Below, piece after piece: positions 33,091 to 46,530 of a stretch of 57,045 nucleotides of DNA. The notes below the pieces were generated by a model. That model was not told where the DNA came from and made no database searches. It saw only the letters and a list, made by a program, of their open reading frames with translations. The stretch is from the NCBI GenBank assembly GCA_964058805.1, contig CAXKVV010001528.1, positions 1-57,045 of the forward strand, written 5' to 3'. Origin of the DNA: Schoenoplectus triqueter. Its lineage: Eukaryota > Streptophyta > Magnoliopsida > Poales > Cyperaceae. Positions within the stretch are counted from its first letter, which is position 1. The number at the start of each line of letters is the position of its first letter. Position numbers and translations under genes: made by a program.

Positions 33091-34000
33091 GGAAGGAACT
33101 CATTCTATATACAACCGCCCTGGATGGATCCTTGGGAGCTCTGTTGGCACAAGAAAACCAGGATGGTAACCAAAATGCGCTATATTACCTAAGCCGCATG
33201 ATGGTGGGAGCAGAACACGGATATTCGCCAATTGAAAAACATTGTTTAGCCCTAATCTTCGCGGTGAAGAAATTGAGGCACTACATGCTAGCCCATAAAA
33301 TCATCTTAATATCCAAGGTGGACCCTCTCAAGTACCTGATGACTCGGCCAATGTTGATGGGTAGACTGGCCAAGTGGGCGATCATTCTTACTGAGTTCGA
33401 CATCACCTATACACCGCAAAAGGCGATCAAGGGGCAGGCGCTGGCAGATTTCCTGGCTGCACATCCGATTCAAGACGACTCTCCATTAAAATGTGACTTT
33501 CCCGACGAGGAAACTCTACATGTTGAAGAAGGAAATCCTATATGGGAGTTGTACTTTGATGGTGCATCTTCAATCAAGCCAATCGCGGGCCCGGGAGTTC
33601 CAACTGTGCGAGCTGGCGCAGGACTAGTCTTCGTAACCCCAGAAGGCGGGATAATACGACATTCTCTGGCTTTAACTGAACCATGCACAAATAATGAAGC
33701 AGAGTATGAGGCACTTATCGCCGGGCTAGAGCTATCACTGGAGCTAGAAATCAAAGCTGTGCGCATCTTTGGGGATTCATAGTTGATAATAAATCAAATA
33801 ATTGGCGAATACAAGGTCCTAAAGCCGAAACTAATACAATATCACCAGAAGGCCATGGAATTAATGAAGAAAATCCCGTACGTGTCCATTGAGAAGGTCA
33901 CGAGGGCTGTGAACGGTGAAGCAGATGCGTTGGCCAAACTCGCCAAGGAGCTGGGTGAACCAACAGAGCCGGAAATCCACATCATCGTCCGCAATAGAAG
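33091..34000 (+). pseudogene. Element C classical RNase H and archaeal-type RNase H
   Basis: The Ty3-type RNase H covers about 33070-33470 (ALDGSLGALLAQ, YSPIEKHCLALIFAVKKL, GQALADFLAAHP). The second, archaeal-type RNase H covers about 33540-33955 with all four acidic positions visible: YFDGAS, TNNEAEYEALI, FGDS and NGEADALAKLA. A TAG at 33779-33781 replaces the CAG after GDS (element A still has GDSQ). Both would degrade the RNA strand of RNA-DNA hybrids. Dual RNase H marks the Tat clade. Confidence 0.9.
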
Positions 34001-35351
34001 GCCATTATCATTGTGTCAAACGACAGACGATGCGAATAATGAAAATACTGGGCTAGAAAAGGTAGAATGCCAAGAAACAATGATAACTGAAGAAGATGAT
34101 GATTGGAGACAGCCGTTCATTGAATATTTCCGGCATGGCACCCTCCCCAAAGACAAAAGAATCGCTGATCAACTAAGAAAGCGGGTACTACGATACGCGT
34201 ATGTGGGCAATACGCTATACCGTAGGTCTTATGATCAACTATGGCTGAGATGTGTATCAGGGCCTGAAGCCGAGCAGGTTATGAAAGAAATTCACTCCGG
34301 GCTATGTGGAGCGCATCAGTCTGGGCCAAAAATGAAGTTAAAGATCAAGCGAATGGGGTGTTATTGGCCCACAATGGTGGCTGATTGTGAAGAGCACGCA
34401 AGGAAGTGCCGCATGTGCCAAATACACGGCCCTTTTATACATCAAGCGCCAAACCCGTTGTACCCCACAATAGCATCCTGACCATTTAATATGTGGGGCA
34501 TAGATATAGTGGGGCCCATAGACCCTCCTACGTCGAGAGGTCATCGGTTCATCTTGGCGGCAATGGATTACTTTACTAAATGGGCCGAAGCCGTTCCACT
34601 TAAAGAAGTTAAAGCATCCGATGTGGTTAAGTTCTTCAAGACGCACATCCTTTACCGATTCGGTACCCCACAACGGATAATATCCGATAACGGAACGGCC
34701 TTCAAGAGCTCTAAAGTCTATGCCCTGACGGAGCAATTTAACATTGACTGGAGATTCTCGTCCATTTACAACCCGAGAGCCAACGGCCTGGCCGAAGCCT
34801 TTAACAAAACCCTGATCAATATTATGAAAAAGACCGTGGACGGCAACCAACGAGACTGGGATAATCGTCTACAGGAGGCATTATGGGCTTATCGAACCAC
34901 GTACCGAACGCCTACGCAAGCTACCCCGTATTCTTTGGCTTTTGGGGTTGAAGCCGTTCTCCCTCTTGAGGTGGAATTACCGTCATTGCGGGTGGCTATG
35001 CAAAATGACATGACCATGGATGAATGCCAACAACTTAGATTGGACGAGTTGGATGCCATGGACGAGAAGAGATTAATAGCCCAGCAGAATCTTGAGATAT
35101 ATCAGGCAAAAATGGCAAGGGCATATGACAAAATGGCGCGAGTCAGGGCATTTCAACAAGGGGAGCTTGTTCTTGTCCTTAAGAGGCCGATCATTGGCCG
35201 GCACATCAGCCCAAAGTTCTCTCCGAATTGGGAAGGGCCATATGTAATTGAGAAGGTATACGAGGGCGGCGCATACCAACTCATAGACCATGAAGGTGAA
35301 AGGCCCATGCCACCGATTAATGGGCAATATTTGAAGAAGTACTACACATAG
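34001..35351 (+). pseudogene. Element C integrase
   Basis: Zinc-binding region with HSGLCGAHQSGPKM and CRMCQIHG (about 34290-34425). The catalytic core has Asp codons at 34503 (GIDIVGP) and 34686 (ISDNGTAF) and Glu at 34794 (NPRANGLAEAFNK). TGA at 34480-34482 replaces a TGG between the zinc domain and the core. The C-terminal domain ends YVIEKVYEGGAYQLIDHEG and QYLKKYYT, TAG at 35349. No chromodomain. It would insert element DNA into the genome, with a 5-bp staggered cut consistent with the TSD. Confidence 0.9.
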
Positions 35352-37330
35352 CCCAGAGCGGGGCCGACCGAGTAGTATTCATTGTGAATAAATAAGGAGG
35401 GAATAAGTGTTCGCTTACACACACGTGCACGAAACACAAACCCATGTCTAACCTCCACTTTTGCATAAAAATCCCAAAAACCTTATTTTTTGCATTTGTA
35501 AATAGAATGCATCCAAAAATCCAAAACCACACAAACACATTTAGCCCTACAAACAAAATAAAAAATAAAATAAGAGAACTCAACGCCAAAACCACGCGAG
35601 AATGTAAGGCGAGAGCCTTGGTGTTTGGGCTCACAGTACAAATACCACTGGGTTTGTCCATTTGATACAGAATAAACACAAAAATGGGCAGGGTTTGCAG
35701 TGTGTCCCTCAAACTATCTGTTGCCCAATGACGAAAGTTGCTCATATTGGTTGTCCGCGGCGCAAGCCAAGGGATAGGTCGAGCAAATTGGTGGCTAATA
35801 AATAGTCGCTTCCGAGGGCATATAAATAAATAATTCTCGTACTATTAGTAACATGTATCACTAATAACCAAAAATTTGCCTTCTTCTGATAAAGTAAAAG
35901 GATATCTAAGTAAAACAATAAAAACCTATTTTCATTACTCATCAATAAAAAATAATGATAACAATAAAATCTTTTCAATAAGGGGTTGCCACCTTTGTCC
36001 CCGACACCACGAGTGTTATACAAAGCCAGGTTGGGTGCATTCATCCGTAAAAGCACCACACGCCCAAAGAAATGACGTGTCATAATCCCACGGCGCATCA
36101 TGGAGGGGTCAGACTAAGGGTTTACGCTTATACCCGACATTTTATGTTAAACAAAGCGGCTCGCTTAAAGAAGTGACTCAGGTCATGGAGAGCGAACCTA
36201 CCCGATGAAAGCCTGTCTCACAGGGATGCGTGATGGATGTTTGAGGGTAGCCAAAATATAAAAACCAGGTTGGGTACATTCATCCGCAAAAGTACCACAC
36301 GCCCAAGGAGGTGATCTGTTTCTAATCCCAAAATAGATCATGGAGGGGTCAGACTAAGGGTTTACGCTTTTTGCCCGACATTTAGTGTCAAATAAAGTAA
36401 TTCGCTTAAAGAAGTGACTCAGGTCATGGAGAGCGGACCTACCCGATGAAAGCCTATCTCGCATGGATGCGTGATGGATGTTTGAGGGTAGGATCCCCAC
36501 AAAACAAATTGAGTGGAGATGAGTGAATGTGAGTTTCCACTTCCGCACGCAACGGTGCATAAATGAGGGGAGAGTGGGTGAGCTTCCACAAATAAATATC
36601 AATCAAGTATACAAGAAGCATCCACAAAACGGTGTTATCAATTGCATCCACAATCCAATTGATACTGGTAAGTTTATCCATCAGTAATAAAGGGATAAAC
36701 GGGTTTACTCTGTACCCGGCCTAGAGGTCAATACAGACAGGTTCGGTATCCGTAAAATACCATGGTTACTTAAGTTCTGTATTGTAATAAATAAAAAGAA
36801 GCAGTATATAGAATAAGTGCAATAGGGTGCTGTAAAGTTTTCCCTTTTCCTATTTTTGTACTTAGATGTTATACGAAAATAAAAGCAGTTGTATTAGGCA
36901 CTTTTGCAATTAAGATTGAGAGTGTAAAATGTAAAGAGTTTATGAAATATTTTCCCTTGATGCGGAGGAAGTGATGAGAAAATAGCAAAGAAGGCGATCA
37001 GCATCCCCAACAGTGAAATAAAAGAGAAATGAGGGAAGAAGAAAAAGAAAGCGAAATAAGGTAGCCGAGAGATGCTATCTTTATCTATCCCCATGGTGGC
37101 TGAAGCAGGTAACTAGGCAGGAGGCTGAGTACATGCACCACTATCCCATGAGCGAGAGGCTGAGAGGACAGGCCCCACCATGTTGCGCTCATAAGAAGAA
37201 TCTGATTAAAGGAAAATCTATCGAAGTCTAGCCTGAACCTGAGGAGGTGAGAGGTGTGTCGGATATGTGCACCAAAGTAGGCCCTTCAATTTGCCAAATT
37301 CTTCAGGACCCGCTTTGGTGGGTGGCTCTT
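35352..37330 (+). other. Element C 3' noncoding region
   Basis: No recognisable sense gene. 35600-36760 is homologous to 15080-15930 of element A. A tandem duplication of about 235 bp lies at 36026-36492. 36770-37330 has no counterpart in A that I could see and no clear trace of A's antisense exons. A canonical polypurine tract is absent immediately before 37331 (the last bases are GGTGGGTGGCTCTT). Confidence 0.65.
36026..36492 (+). repeat. Tandem duplication of about 235 bp in C
   Basis: Both units run from CCAGGTTGGGTGCATTCATC (second unit: ...GGTACATTCATC) to GATGGATGTTTGAGGGTAG, about 85-90% alike by eye. The junction is AAAATATAAAAA near 36250-36262. Element A has one copy (about 15449-15663). 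Confidence 0.85.
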
Positions 37331-40300
37331 TGTTTACCCCTGAAAGGTTGAAGGAAGAAATACAAAAGAAAAAAGCCAAAATCAAACCCTATGAGCTGAA
37401 CCAATACAATCCCTGTGCAACAAGGAATGATGTCAATGCCAAGCCAGTATTTTGATACAACCAATCATGAGAAATCTCAATATAATTTTGCTTTCAAGGC
37501 TGACCTGGTGCCAAAGCTGCGAGCAACCACCTAACCATGCTTTAATTTGTGTCAATTGCTGATAAGTAGTCAGCTCTTTGACCAAATTACCCTCATGTTA
37601 AGGGATTGAAAGTCAATTTCACAAGACTGATCAGGTGCCAAAGCTGGGAGCAACCACCTGATCAAGTCTAGATTTGTATTAATTGCTGATAAGTAGTCAG
37701 CATTTGATCAAATCAAACCCTAATAAGCATCAGTATTGGTGTTAATTGGGGTGGAGTTTCTGCAAGGAGAATTTATTTGGCAGAGACACTGAGCTACAGC
37801 TGTGAGAAATTGGGATTAATTGAGAAAAATAGGGTTTTATGATCAGAGAATTTTTAACACAAGCAAACAGGGGTAAAAATGGAATTAAAAATTATAGGGA
37901 TGATCATCATGAATTTAGGGATTTTTGGTGAAAATTTCATAATTTTTGGATAAAGGGAGCTATTAAAATAAATTGGGAGAAGAAATCAGATTAATCAGAG
38001 GGCTGAGGTTTAATCAATGGTTCTTTTGGGTGCAACTTGGGGTTAAAGACCTAGCTGGGTGCAAATGGGGGACAGCAAACAATGAAAACTCACTTTGGCG
38101 CTGGAGAAAAGTATTTGAAGGAGAAAAATATTGCGTGAACCCGGTGCACCAATTATGTCCCTCATTAAACATGACGGGTGGGGCCTAAACCCATGCGCCG
38201 AGTCTACCCGAGCGGCTCCATTTCCTCTCTTCATTTCTGTCGCTGCCAAGGGGACCCACAAAACAGAAACTCATCTTCCTTCCTTGCTCCAGCAAACTGT
38301 TTTGCTGCTAACCCGATTTTCAACAGAAAAAACAATCCGAAAATGGAAAATGGGTCAAACGGCGACGAAAAATTACAAATAATATACCGTTAGAAAGCTC
38401 TAACCGAGTAGAATCCATTGAAGCAATTTATTTTGAAGATGGTGCACTGTACATCACTCGCATTAGAGGTGAAGTAATTCGGGTGTGAAGTCCAATTAAG
38501 TGATTTGGCGAGTAATTGGATAAATTGGCGGTTCAGGGAAGCTCAAGTGGGTCCCACGATTCTGTTGAAGCTGTTGCTGGCACAAAATTACTACTCAATG
38601 CATGATTTCCTTGGTGGAATTGGTGCACAAGATGGTATGCCGATTTTAACAGAGGTTTTAATTTGGTGTTTGAGAAGAAGGGAATTGGTGAATTGGAGCA
38701 GCAACATAGACAGTTACAACAATTGCCACGCTGGCAATCAAAGCCAAGAGATTTTCACACAACAAACACAACAACAACTAACCTGTGCCACCCGATTATT
38801 AGATCAAGGGGTATGATCATGCCATGTCAGCAATCCGTGGCACTTAGGAAGCACAAATTGTGCAGGAAGAAACACAATTGGCCGTTGCTAGCCCTCTATA
38901 TAAGCCCAGGAACAGAATTGGACAGCCCCCCCAGAATTGATAATCTCACTCCACATCTCTTCTTTTAGTGTGTAAGAACTGAGAAATCTACACCTACTGT
39001 ATCCTGGAAGAGAATCATACCCATTGGTTGATCGATCTCGGTTGTAAACTTGAGAACTCAACTTATACAGCAGCAATTCTTATCAAAACCGAGGGTGATA
39101 GCCTAAGCTGATCGATCTCAGTTGAATACTTGAGAACTCAGCTCACAAAGTGGTGATTTCGATCGAGATTTTTACAATAGGGAGGCAATTGGAGTTATTG
39201 TCCTGAGCATCAAAGGTGTAAGTAACTATGCAATCAATTCGGTTTCAAAGTAATAAAATCATTTGTGAGTTTCTTGTTCTGCCTTTGCCCCCCCCCTTGA
39301 TTCTTACCTTTTATTTATTCATTTTTCGAATGAGATCAGTGACTCTCTAAAGAGGAAAATTATAATTCTGGATTTACAGAGGGGAAAAGATTCAAGTTAA
39401 ATTCTTTCACAGCATTCTCTCAATTGAAATTCTCTTAGTAAACACCAATCGAATTAATGAATTTAGTTAGTTGAATGATCTGTCTAAACCTCTGTATTGG
39501 ACAGATATATCTAAATTGATCAAAGATTCGTTAATTCTTGTTTAAATAATAATGCTGAAACTTAATCGGATTGGAAGTATGGAATACATAATGGTAATTT
39601 CCATAAGAAAAGCCCGATGCATACATTGAAAGTAACGGATATAGTATGGATTATAGTTTCTGGTAAGTCAGTTACACCGAATTAGAGGAAAATACGCACA
39701 ACTGGTATCATTGGTACCAAGTCAGACACCGATCGGTACAAGCATTCCCAGCAGTATAGGGCGATTCAGGTGAAACGAAGGGCACCAAGGGGTTTGTCTC
39801 AGTCAGGCGATGCTCTAGGAGCCGGCGCGGTGGTGCTCCGGTGAAGGAGGGAGGAGAACCCGTTAACCCGATAAGCGATGTGATCCGCTTTCTAGACAAA
39901 ACTGTAACAAAATCCGACCAGTTGGGTTGAGAGCACGAATCCTAGAGGAGTTGCACGATATTTGAAGCTAGATCAACAGAAGAGATAAGTTGAGAGATGA
40001 ATTTAAAATAGTAAATGATCTAGGCTCTCCATCTGTCAGATACCGAATCTTGATGCTATCTGATGATGGAAGAATTCGGTTGAAAGTTGCGGCCCGAAGT
40101 AATAAAGAGGCAAAGATAGGCCTTTGAATTTGGGTGAATTGGCCTCGGCCCAGGCAAAATAAAGAAGAGAAAAGAAGAGAAAAGAAGAGAATGGACTTGA
40201 GCCCAACGAAAAAATAAAGTAGGGATAATAATAGAGGAAGTCCAGTCCAGTATGTGTTAAGCCCAATCAGCGAAAAAAATGAATAAAAGCTGGCCCATTC

Positions 40301-42516
40301 CAATTAAAGCCCATTGAGTTAATAACAGAAAAGCCAAATTTAATTAATAAATAAATCATTTGGAAATGTTCCCAAACTCCAAATTGACTCAAATTTATTT
40401 CTAAAAATTCTTTGTTTTTCATAGTATTTTTCTGTATAAAAACATTTCAATTTTAAGAATTTTACAGTACTGAAACAATTTAAAAGCAAAATGATATTGT
40501 TTGCTTTTTCCTATTTGACCAAGCTTTGACTTGCTATTTTGGCTATTATAAAAATCCTAAAAATCCAAATAAAATCATAAATAATAGCCAACTTATTTCT
40601 TTTATTTTTGTAAGTAATTTCCTACAAAAATAAATAGAGTTTAAAAATATAATAATAGAATTCTATTACTTTGACTATTATAAATATTTTAAAAATACAA
40701 ATAAAAATCATAGCCAATTCATTCTCTATTATTTTATAAGTGATTTTCTACAAAATAAATAGAGTTTAGAAATAATAAAAATAGAATTCTACTACTTTAG
40801 CTATTATAAAATCCCAAAAATATAAATAAAATTCTAGTTAATAGCTAACCCATTTCCTATTCCTTTTTGTAAATAATTTTCTACAGAAATAAATAGAGTT
40901 TAAAAATAAAAAGAAATTCACCTTTATAATAGAGATAATAATGAAAGATATTATGTAATAATCTTTTTACATTTTGGAGGTGAACAAATATGCTCACACA
41001 AGGGGTGTAGAGCAACATAGTAATTTTGCACACATAATGCAACATTTAGAGCAATTGGTCGAGATAAGAACATCTTGACGAAGAATAACTGAGGCTTAGA
41101 CAGCAATATGAGAAGATATGTCGAGACAAGAACATCTTGGCGTTTGTTGAAGAATGACCAAAGCTGCGACGTCAACATGGAGAGATGCGTCGACTTTGAG
41201 GAAGAAGAACATTAAGATGTCCGAGAGAAGTGACATCTTAATGACTCATTACCATGAACAAATGACTCATGACTAAATACGCTCACACAAAGGGTGTAGA
41301 GCAACATAGTGATTTTGCACAAGTAATGCAACATTTAGAACGATTAGTCGGGACAAGAACATCTTGACGCTCGTTGAAGAATAACCAAGGCTGCGACATC
41401 AACATGAAGAGATATGTCGACTCCAAGAGATATGAACATTACGATGTCCGAGAGAAATGACATCTTAATGACTCGGTGTCATGAACAAGTAATTCATGAC
41501 CATTTGAGCTAGTAAGGCTGAACTCATCCGTCGATAAGTTTGTCTTCTGGTTCATCTCCCGAGATCGTGAGATTGAATCGTTCTGTAGTAGATTCATCCA
41601 CAAAGCAGTGAATGTGAACCGTTCTGTAGTAGGTTCCTTCACTAACACATGCCTCAATGTTAAGCTGGCTCAGTGCTTCAGGTTTGACATTGTGTGTAAT
41701 TGTGTTCCTAGGTTTATGAATCGGCTTAGTGCTTCGAATTCATGATCTAGAAGATCGGTGAGAAGAAACACGTGGGCCAAATCCACCCTTCTCCTGATTC
41801 ACCAACCTCAAGATCAACCGGCTCAGTGCTTCGAGTTGTATTTTGTGTGATTGGTTGTTGACTAGTTAAGATTGAACCGTTCTGTAGTAGGTTTATCTTC
41901 TAGATCAACTGAGGTTGAGTCGTTTTGTAGTAGACTCACCTCGAACCCCTTTGAAGAGAATAATCTGATCTGTAGTAAGGTTATCTCTCAAAGCGGTATA
42001 GACTGAACCGATCTGTAGTAGGTTCGTCTTCCATAGGATCAACTGTGAACCGTTCTGAAGTAGGTTCATTTTCTAGATAAACTGAGGTCGAGTCGTTCTG
42101 TAGTAGACTCACCTCGAACTCCTTCGAAGAGATTAATCTGATCTGTAGTAAGGTTATCTCTTGAAGCGGTAAAGACTGAACCGATCTGTAGTAGGTTCGT
42201 CTTCCACGGGCCCCTTTTTGTGAATCCAGACGACCACTTGACCATCATTTAACTATACTATTTGCTTCTCCCTTTCAAAGATCCAGAGGTGCCTCGAGGT
42301 TAGTAGCCCAGGGTAATTAACGGTGGGGGCTTGCGCCCACCGGAATCTACAAGAACTCACAATCACTAAAAAACCCCCTAAATGTGCATCCAAATCTCTC
42401 TAAACGGCAGAATCAGCCGGTACTTAGCAGATGCACGCTTGGGAGGGATCTTTGTGTCCTTCTTCCGCATCCCATCGCCCAGCGGCGGTGCGGAGCGCGC
42501 GAAAAAGGGTCGCATA
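37331..42516 (+). repeat. Element C 3' LTR
   Basis: About 5,186 bp, the same as the 5' LTR apart from about 30 differences, including a 10-bp gain (GAAAAGAAGA) near 40185. TATA box at 38897-38904; hairpin array 41574-42203; terminal hairpin 42321-42342. Its last two bases are TA where the 5' LTR has CA, a C-to-T change that is consistent with the GAACC duplication starting at 42517. Confidence 0.93.
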
Positions 42517-42615
42517 GAACCATAAGGCACACAAGGAAGCAATTGGAGTGAGGGATGTAATGCACCATGTGCAATTGAATTGGAAGAGTCAAAATCGGTC
42601 AAACCAATTGATTTC

Positions 42616-42623
42616 TATATAAA
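42616..42623 (+). promoter_or_regulatory. TATA box of solo LTR B
   Basis: TATATAAA in TTTCTATATAAACC, at the place equivalent to C's promoter. In B it is now 21.7 kb away from its own U3 array (19312-19706) because element C sits between them. Confidence 0.7.
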
Positions 42624-45584
42624 CCTTCATCCAGCAGATAGAAACAAGAACGAGCAACATATATAAAGTGTTTTTAACTCCTGTAAGATCATCCAAGAGG
42701 CTTAGAGAGCAAGTGAGAAGCTAGTCGGCCAATTGATCTCAACAAGTGTTGAGAGCTTGGTATACACTTAACCCATTCCACCATTAACGATTAACTCAAG
42801 GGCTCAGAGCTACAGAGAAGAAGGAAAGGTGAGTGTACTCATTGTAAGTAGAGAGTTTGAGTTGTAATTGTGCTCAATTTTGAGTAATTTAAGAATTCAT
42901 AGTACTGTTACTTGAATTTCCGCAAATTTTGTTTTCAATTCAGTTGAATTTCTCAACTTTCTTGATTGAATCTCTTCTTTGAGCTGTCGCCTTGCTATCT
43001 AGATCTTTTCTATTCTATTTTCTTGCTTCTTTCTTGATTAATTGAGTGATTAAGGGACTGAATCAATCTGTCAGAAAAGCTAGTTGAAGATCGAGTGATC
43101 TCCTAGCTCTAAATCACAATAATTGGCTGATCGAAGGTCACTGACCTCTTAGCCCTTGTGTTTCTAAGCAATTGCTTCAAGAATTCAACTTTTAATCAAG
43201 TGATTGATCGTAATTCTGAAGTTAATCGCTGGAATTCGGAACCAGTAATGCAATAGCATTTGAAAATACCTCAATTGATCAAGCTATATGCTTTGATCGA
43301 AGTGCATTGTATAGGCGACAAATTCTACATCAATAAGATCAACTAAATCGTAGCAATTGATTAGAAACACTGAGTATAATATCGAATTGCTAATCGGTAC
43401 CGTTCTCAGCCACTGTTTCATCGCAATCCAGATAAAAAAAGATTGTTGCAGTAATTAAATCACCAATTCCGTTAATTGAGACTTAGAATTGCGTAAGTGA
43501 ATCGGGAATTGCAAGAAATCGCGATTGAATCAACCCAATTTGATCAAGAAAATCGACCGGTACCAAAGCGGTACAGTTCAGTCAATTGTACTCGGTGGTG
43601 CCGGCGATCCACCATGCCGATGTACAATCAAAAGGTACAGTCAAGTTCTGCAAGCCAAGGCGACACCGATTATAGTGTCCAATCACCGATCAGATCGTCG
43701 GAGCACCGAAATCAGCCTTCTGGCACGTATCTTGAAGCACAGTAGAGGAGAGACAGAGAAAAGATCTCTTGCACTAATCTTGAAAGGTTGCACGAATCCT
43801 GAGACAGATCCAAAGGATCTGGGCTATTGAATGTTTAGAAGATTAAAGCAAGATTCAATCTCGGCCTTTAACTCATTCAATGCAAATCTCAATTGAATCT
43901 GACGGCCCAAATAAGAATAAAGTTAAATAAAGATATATGCTAATCTCGGTGCAGATCCAAAGGCCCAGATTGAGCCCAATAATCAATTAATAACAGAATA
44001 TTAGAAGTATAGAGTAAATAAATCATTTGAAAATGTTCTTAAAATCTAAATTAACTCAAATTTATTCCTAAAGATTCTTTGTTTTTCATAGTATTTTTCT
44101 GTATAAAAATATTTTTATTATAAAAATAATATTATATAAAAATAATTTAAAAGCAAAGTACATTATGTTATATTTTCCTATTTGACTTAGCTTCGACTTG
44201 TCATTTTAAATATTATAAAAATTCTAAAAATTCAAATAAAATCCTAAATTATAATTAAATATATTTTAATGATTTTTCAAGTGATTTTCATAAAATAATA
44301 ATAGCAATAATAATATTCCATATGGAATGATAAGATAAACTCTATTCTTTAGTTATAAAAGAAAATAAATAATAATATCAAATAAAGATTAAAAAGAAAA
44401 TAAATAATAATATCAAATAAATATTATTTTAATATTTTCTGTAAAAATAAAAGTATATAAATAAATAATGATAATGATAAATAATAAATACATCTTATTC
44501 TAGAATAAAAATAATAATAGTAAAATTATATAATAAAATAAATTGTATCCCTTTGGTTATTTTCTAAAATTTGAATAAAGATATAATAATAATGGAATAA
44601 ATGTTATTATTTTCTGCTTAAAAATATTAATATACAATAAAAATAATAATTGTAATAAAGAATATAATGAGTTTCATTTTCTTTGTGGCTATCATAAGAA
44701 TTTCAAAATCCAAGTAATAATAATAATGGTAATAAAACAAAAATCTTATATTTTTCTATAAATAATAAATAGAAGTAATAAAAATATAATACAAAATATC
44801 ATAAATAGAATAGAATAATAATAAAAATAAAAAAATAATATAGCTAATCCATTTTTTTATTTTGTAAATAATTTCTACAAAAGAAATAATATTTCAAAAT
44901 AATAAGAATATAACAATATAGATCCTATTACTTTGGCTATTATAAAAATCCTAAAAATTCAAATAAAAATATAGCCAATTTATTTCCTATTATTTTTGTA
45001 AGTGACTTTCTACAAAAATAAATAGAGTTTAAAAATAATAAAAATAAAAATCTTATTACTTTAGCTATTATAAAAATCCCAAAAATATAAATAAAATTCT
45101 AGATAATAGCTAATCCATTTTCTATTATTTTTGTAAATAATCTTCTGCATAAATAAATGGAGTTTAAAAAATAAAAAAATATAGATATATTCACCTTTGT
45201 AATATAGATAATAATGAAAAGCATTATCTTGATAATAAAAATCAATAAAAATGTAATAATCTTTTTTACATTTTAGAGGTGAATGAATACGCTCACACAA
45301 GGGGTGTAGAGCAACACAGTGATTTTGCACAAGTAATGCAACATATTAGAATAATCAGTCGGGACAAGAACATCTTGACGCTCGTTGAAGAATAACCAAG
45401 GCTGCGACATCAACATGAAGAGATATGTCGACTTCAAGAGAGAAGAACATTACGATGTCCAAGAGAAGTGACATCTTAATAACTCGATGTCATGAACAAG
45501 TAATTCATGACTATTTGAGCTAGTAAGACTGAACTCATCCGTCGATGAGTTTGTCTTCTGGTTCATTTTCCAAGATTGTGAGAT

Positions 45585-46213
45585 TGAATCGTTCTGTAGT
45601 AGATTCATCCATAAAACAGTGAATGTGAACCATTCTGTAGTAGGTTACTTCACTAACACACGCCTCAATGTTAAGCTGGCTCAGTGCTTCAGGTTTGACT
45701 TTGTGCGCAGTTGTGTTCCTAGGTTTATGAATCGGCTTAGTGCTTCGAATTCATGATCTAGAAGATCGGTGAGAAGAAACACGTGGGCCAAATCCACCCT
45801 TCTCCTGATTCACCAACCTCAAGATCAACCGGCTTAGTGCTTCGAGTTGTATTTTGTGTGATTGGTTGTTGACTAGCTAAGATTAAACCGTTCTATAGTA
45901 GGTTTATCTTCTAGATCAACTAAGGTTGAGTCGTTCTGTAGTAGACTCACCTCAAACCCCTTTGAAGAGATTAATCTGATCTGTAGTAAGGTTATCTCTC
46001 GAGGCGGTAAAGACTGAACCGATCTGTAGTAGGTTCGTCTTTCATGGGATCAACTTTGAACCGTTCTGAAGTAGGTTCATTTTCTAGATTAACTGAGGTT
46101 GAGTCGTTCTGTAGTAGACTCACCTCGAACCCCTTCGAAGAGGTTAATGTAATCTGTAGTATGGTTATCTCTTGAGGCGGTAAAGATTGAACCGATCTGT
46201 AGTAGGTTCATCT
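45585..46213 (+). repeat. Hairpin array in B, homologous to that of C
   Basis: Same loops and order as 25036-25665. The last hairpin reads AAGATTGAACC/GGTTCATCTT in B and AAGACTGAACC/GGTTCGTCTT in C: both arms changed together. The hairpin AAGATTAAACC/GGTTTATCTT is fully paired in B but has a G-T wobble in C. Confidence 0.85.
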
Positions 46214-46530
46214 TCCACGGAACCAACCTTTCGGTGAATCCAGACGACCACTTGACCATCATTTAACTATACTATTTGCTTCTCCTTTTTTAAAGATCCA
46301 GAGGTGCCTCGAGGTTAATAGCCCAGGGTAATTAACGGTGGGGGTTTGCGCCCACCGGAATCTACAAGAACTCACAATCACTAAAAACCCCCCAAATGTG
46401 CATCTAAATCTTTCTAAACGGCAGAATCAGCCGGCGTTAAACAGATGCACGCTTGGGAGGGATCTCCGTGTCCTTTTTCCGCATCTCATCGCCCAGCGGC
46501 GGTGCGGAGCGCGCGAAAAAGGGTCGCACA

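Larger units (their letters stand above)
20800..42516 (+). mobile_element. Element C: full-length Tat-clade Ty3/gypsy retrotransposon, 21.7 kb
   Basis: 5' LTR 20800-25978, primer-binding site from 25984, gag-pol region 26262-35351, 3' noncoding 35352-37330, 3' LTR 37331-42516, TSD GAACC. About 30 differences were counted by eye between the 5.18-kb LTRs (about 0.6%), so the insertion is young. Very long LTRs, dual RNase H, the DAGSS protease and the CX2HX4HX4C knuckle place it in the Tat/Ogre group. The coding region carries at least eight stops or frameshifts. Upstream of the 3' LTR there is no obvious polypurine tract. C sits inside the U3 of solo LTR B. Confidence 0.93.
42522..46530 (+). 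mobile_element. Solo LTR B, right part (promoter, R, U5)
   Basis: Continues B from 20799. TATA box TATATAAA at 42616-42623; a strong 5' splice site at 42829. AT-rich, microsatellite-like DNA at 44020-45280 is about 700 bp longer than the matching part of C. One copy of the CTCACACAAGGGGTGTAGA unit lies at 45291. The hairpin array is 45585-46213, the terminal hairpin 46336-46357, the end GGGTCGCACA at 46530. Small open frames here (43497-43830, 46338-46625) overlap LTR structure and look accidental. Confidence 0.9.

Noticed and set aside
20800..42516. Endogenous virus with an envelope gene
   Set aside because: No envelope-like, movement-protein or viral coat frame between integrase and the 3' LTR; domain order is that of a plant Tat retrotransposon.
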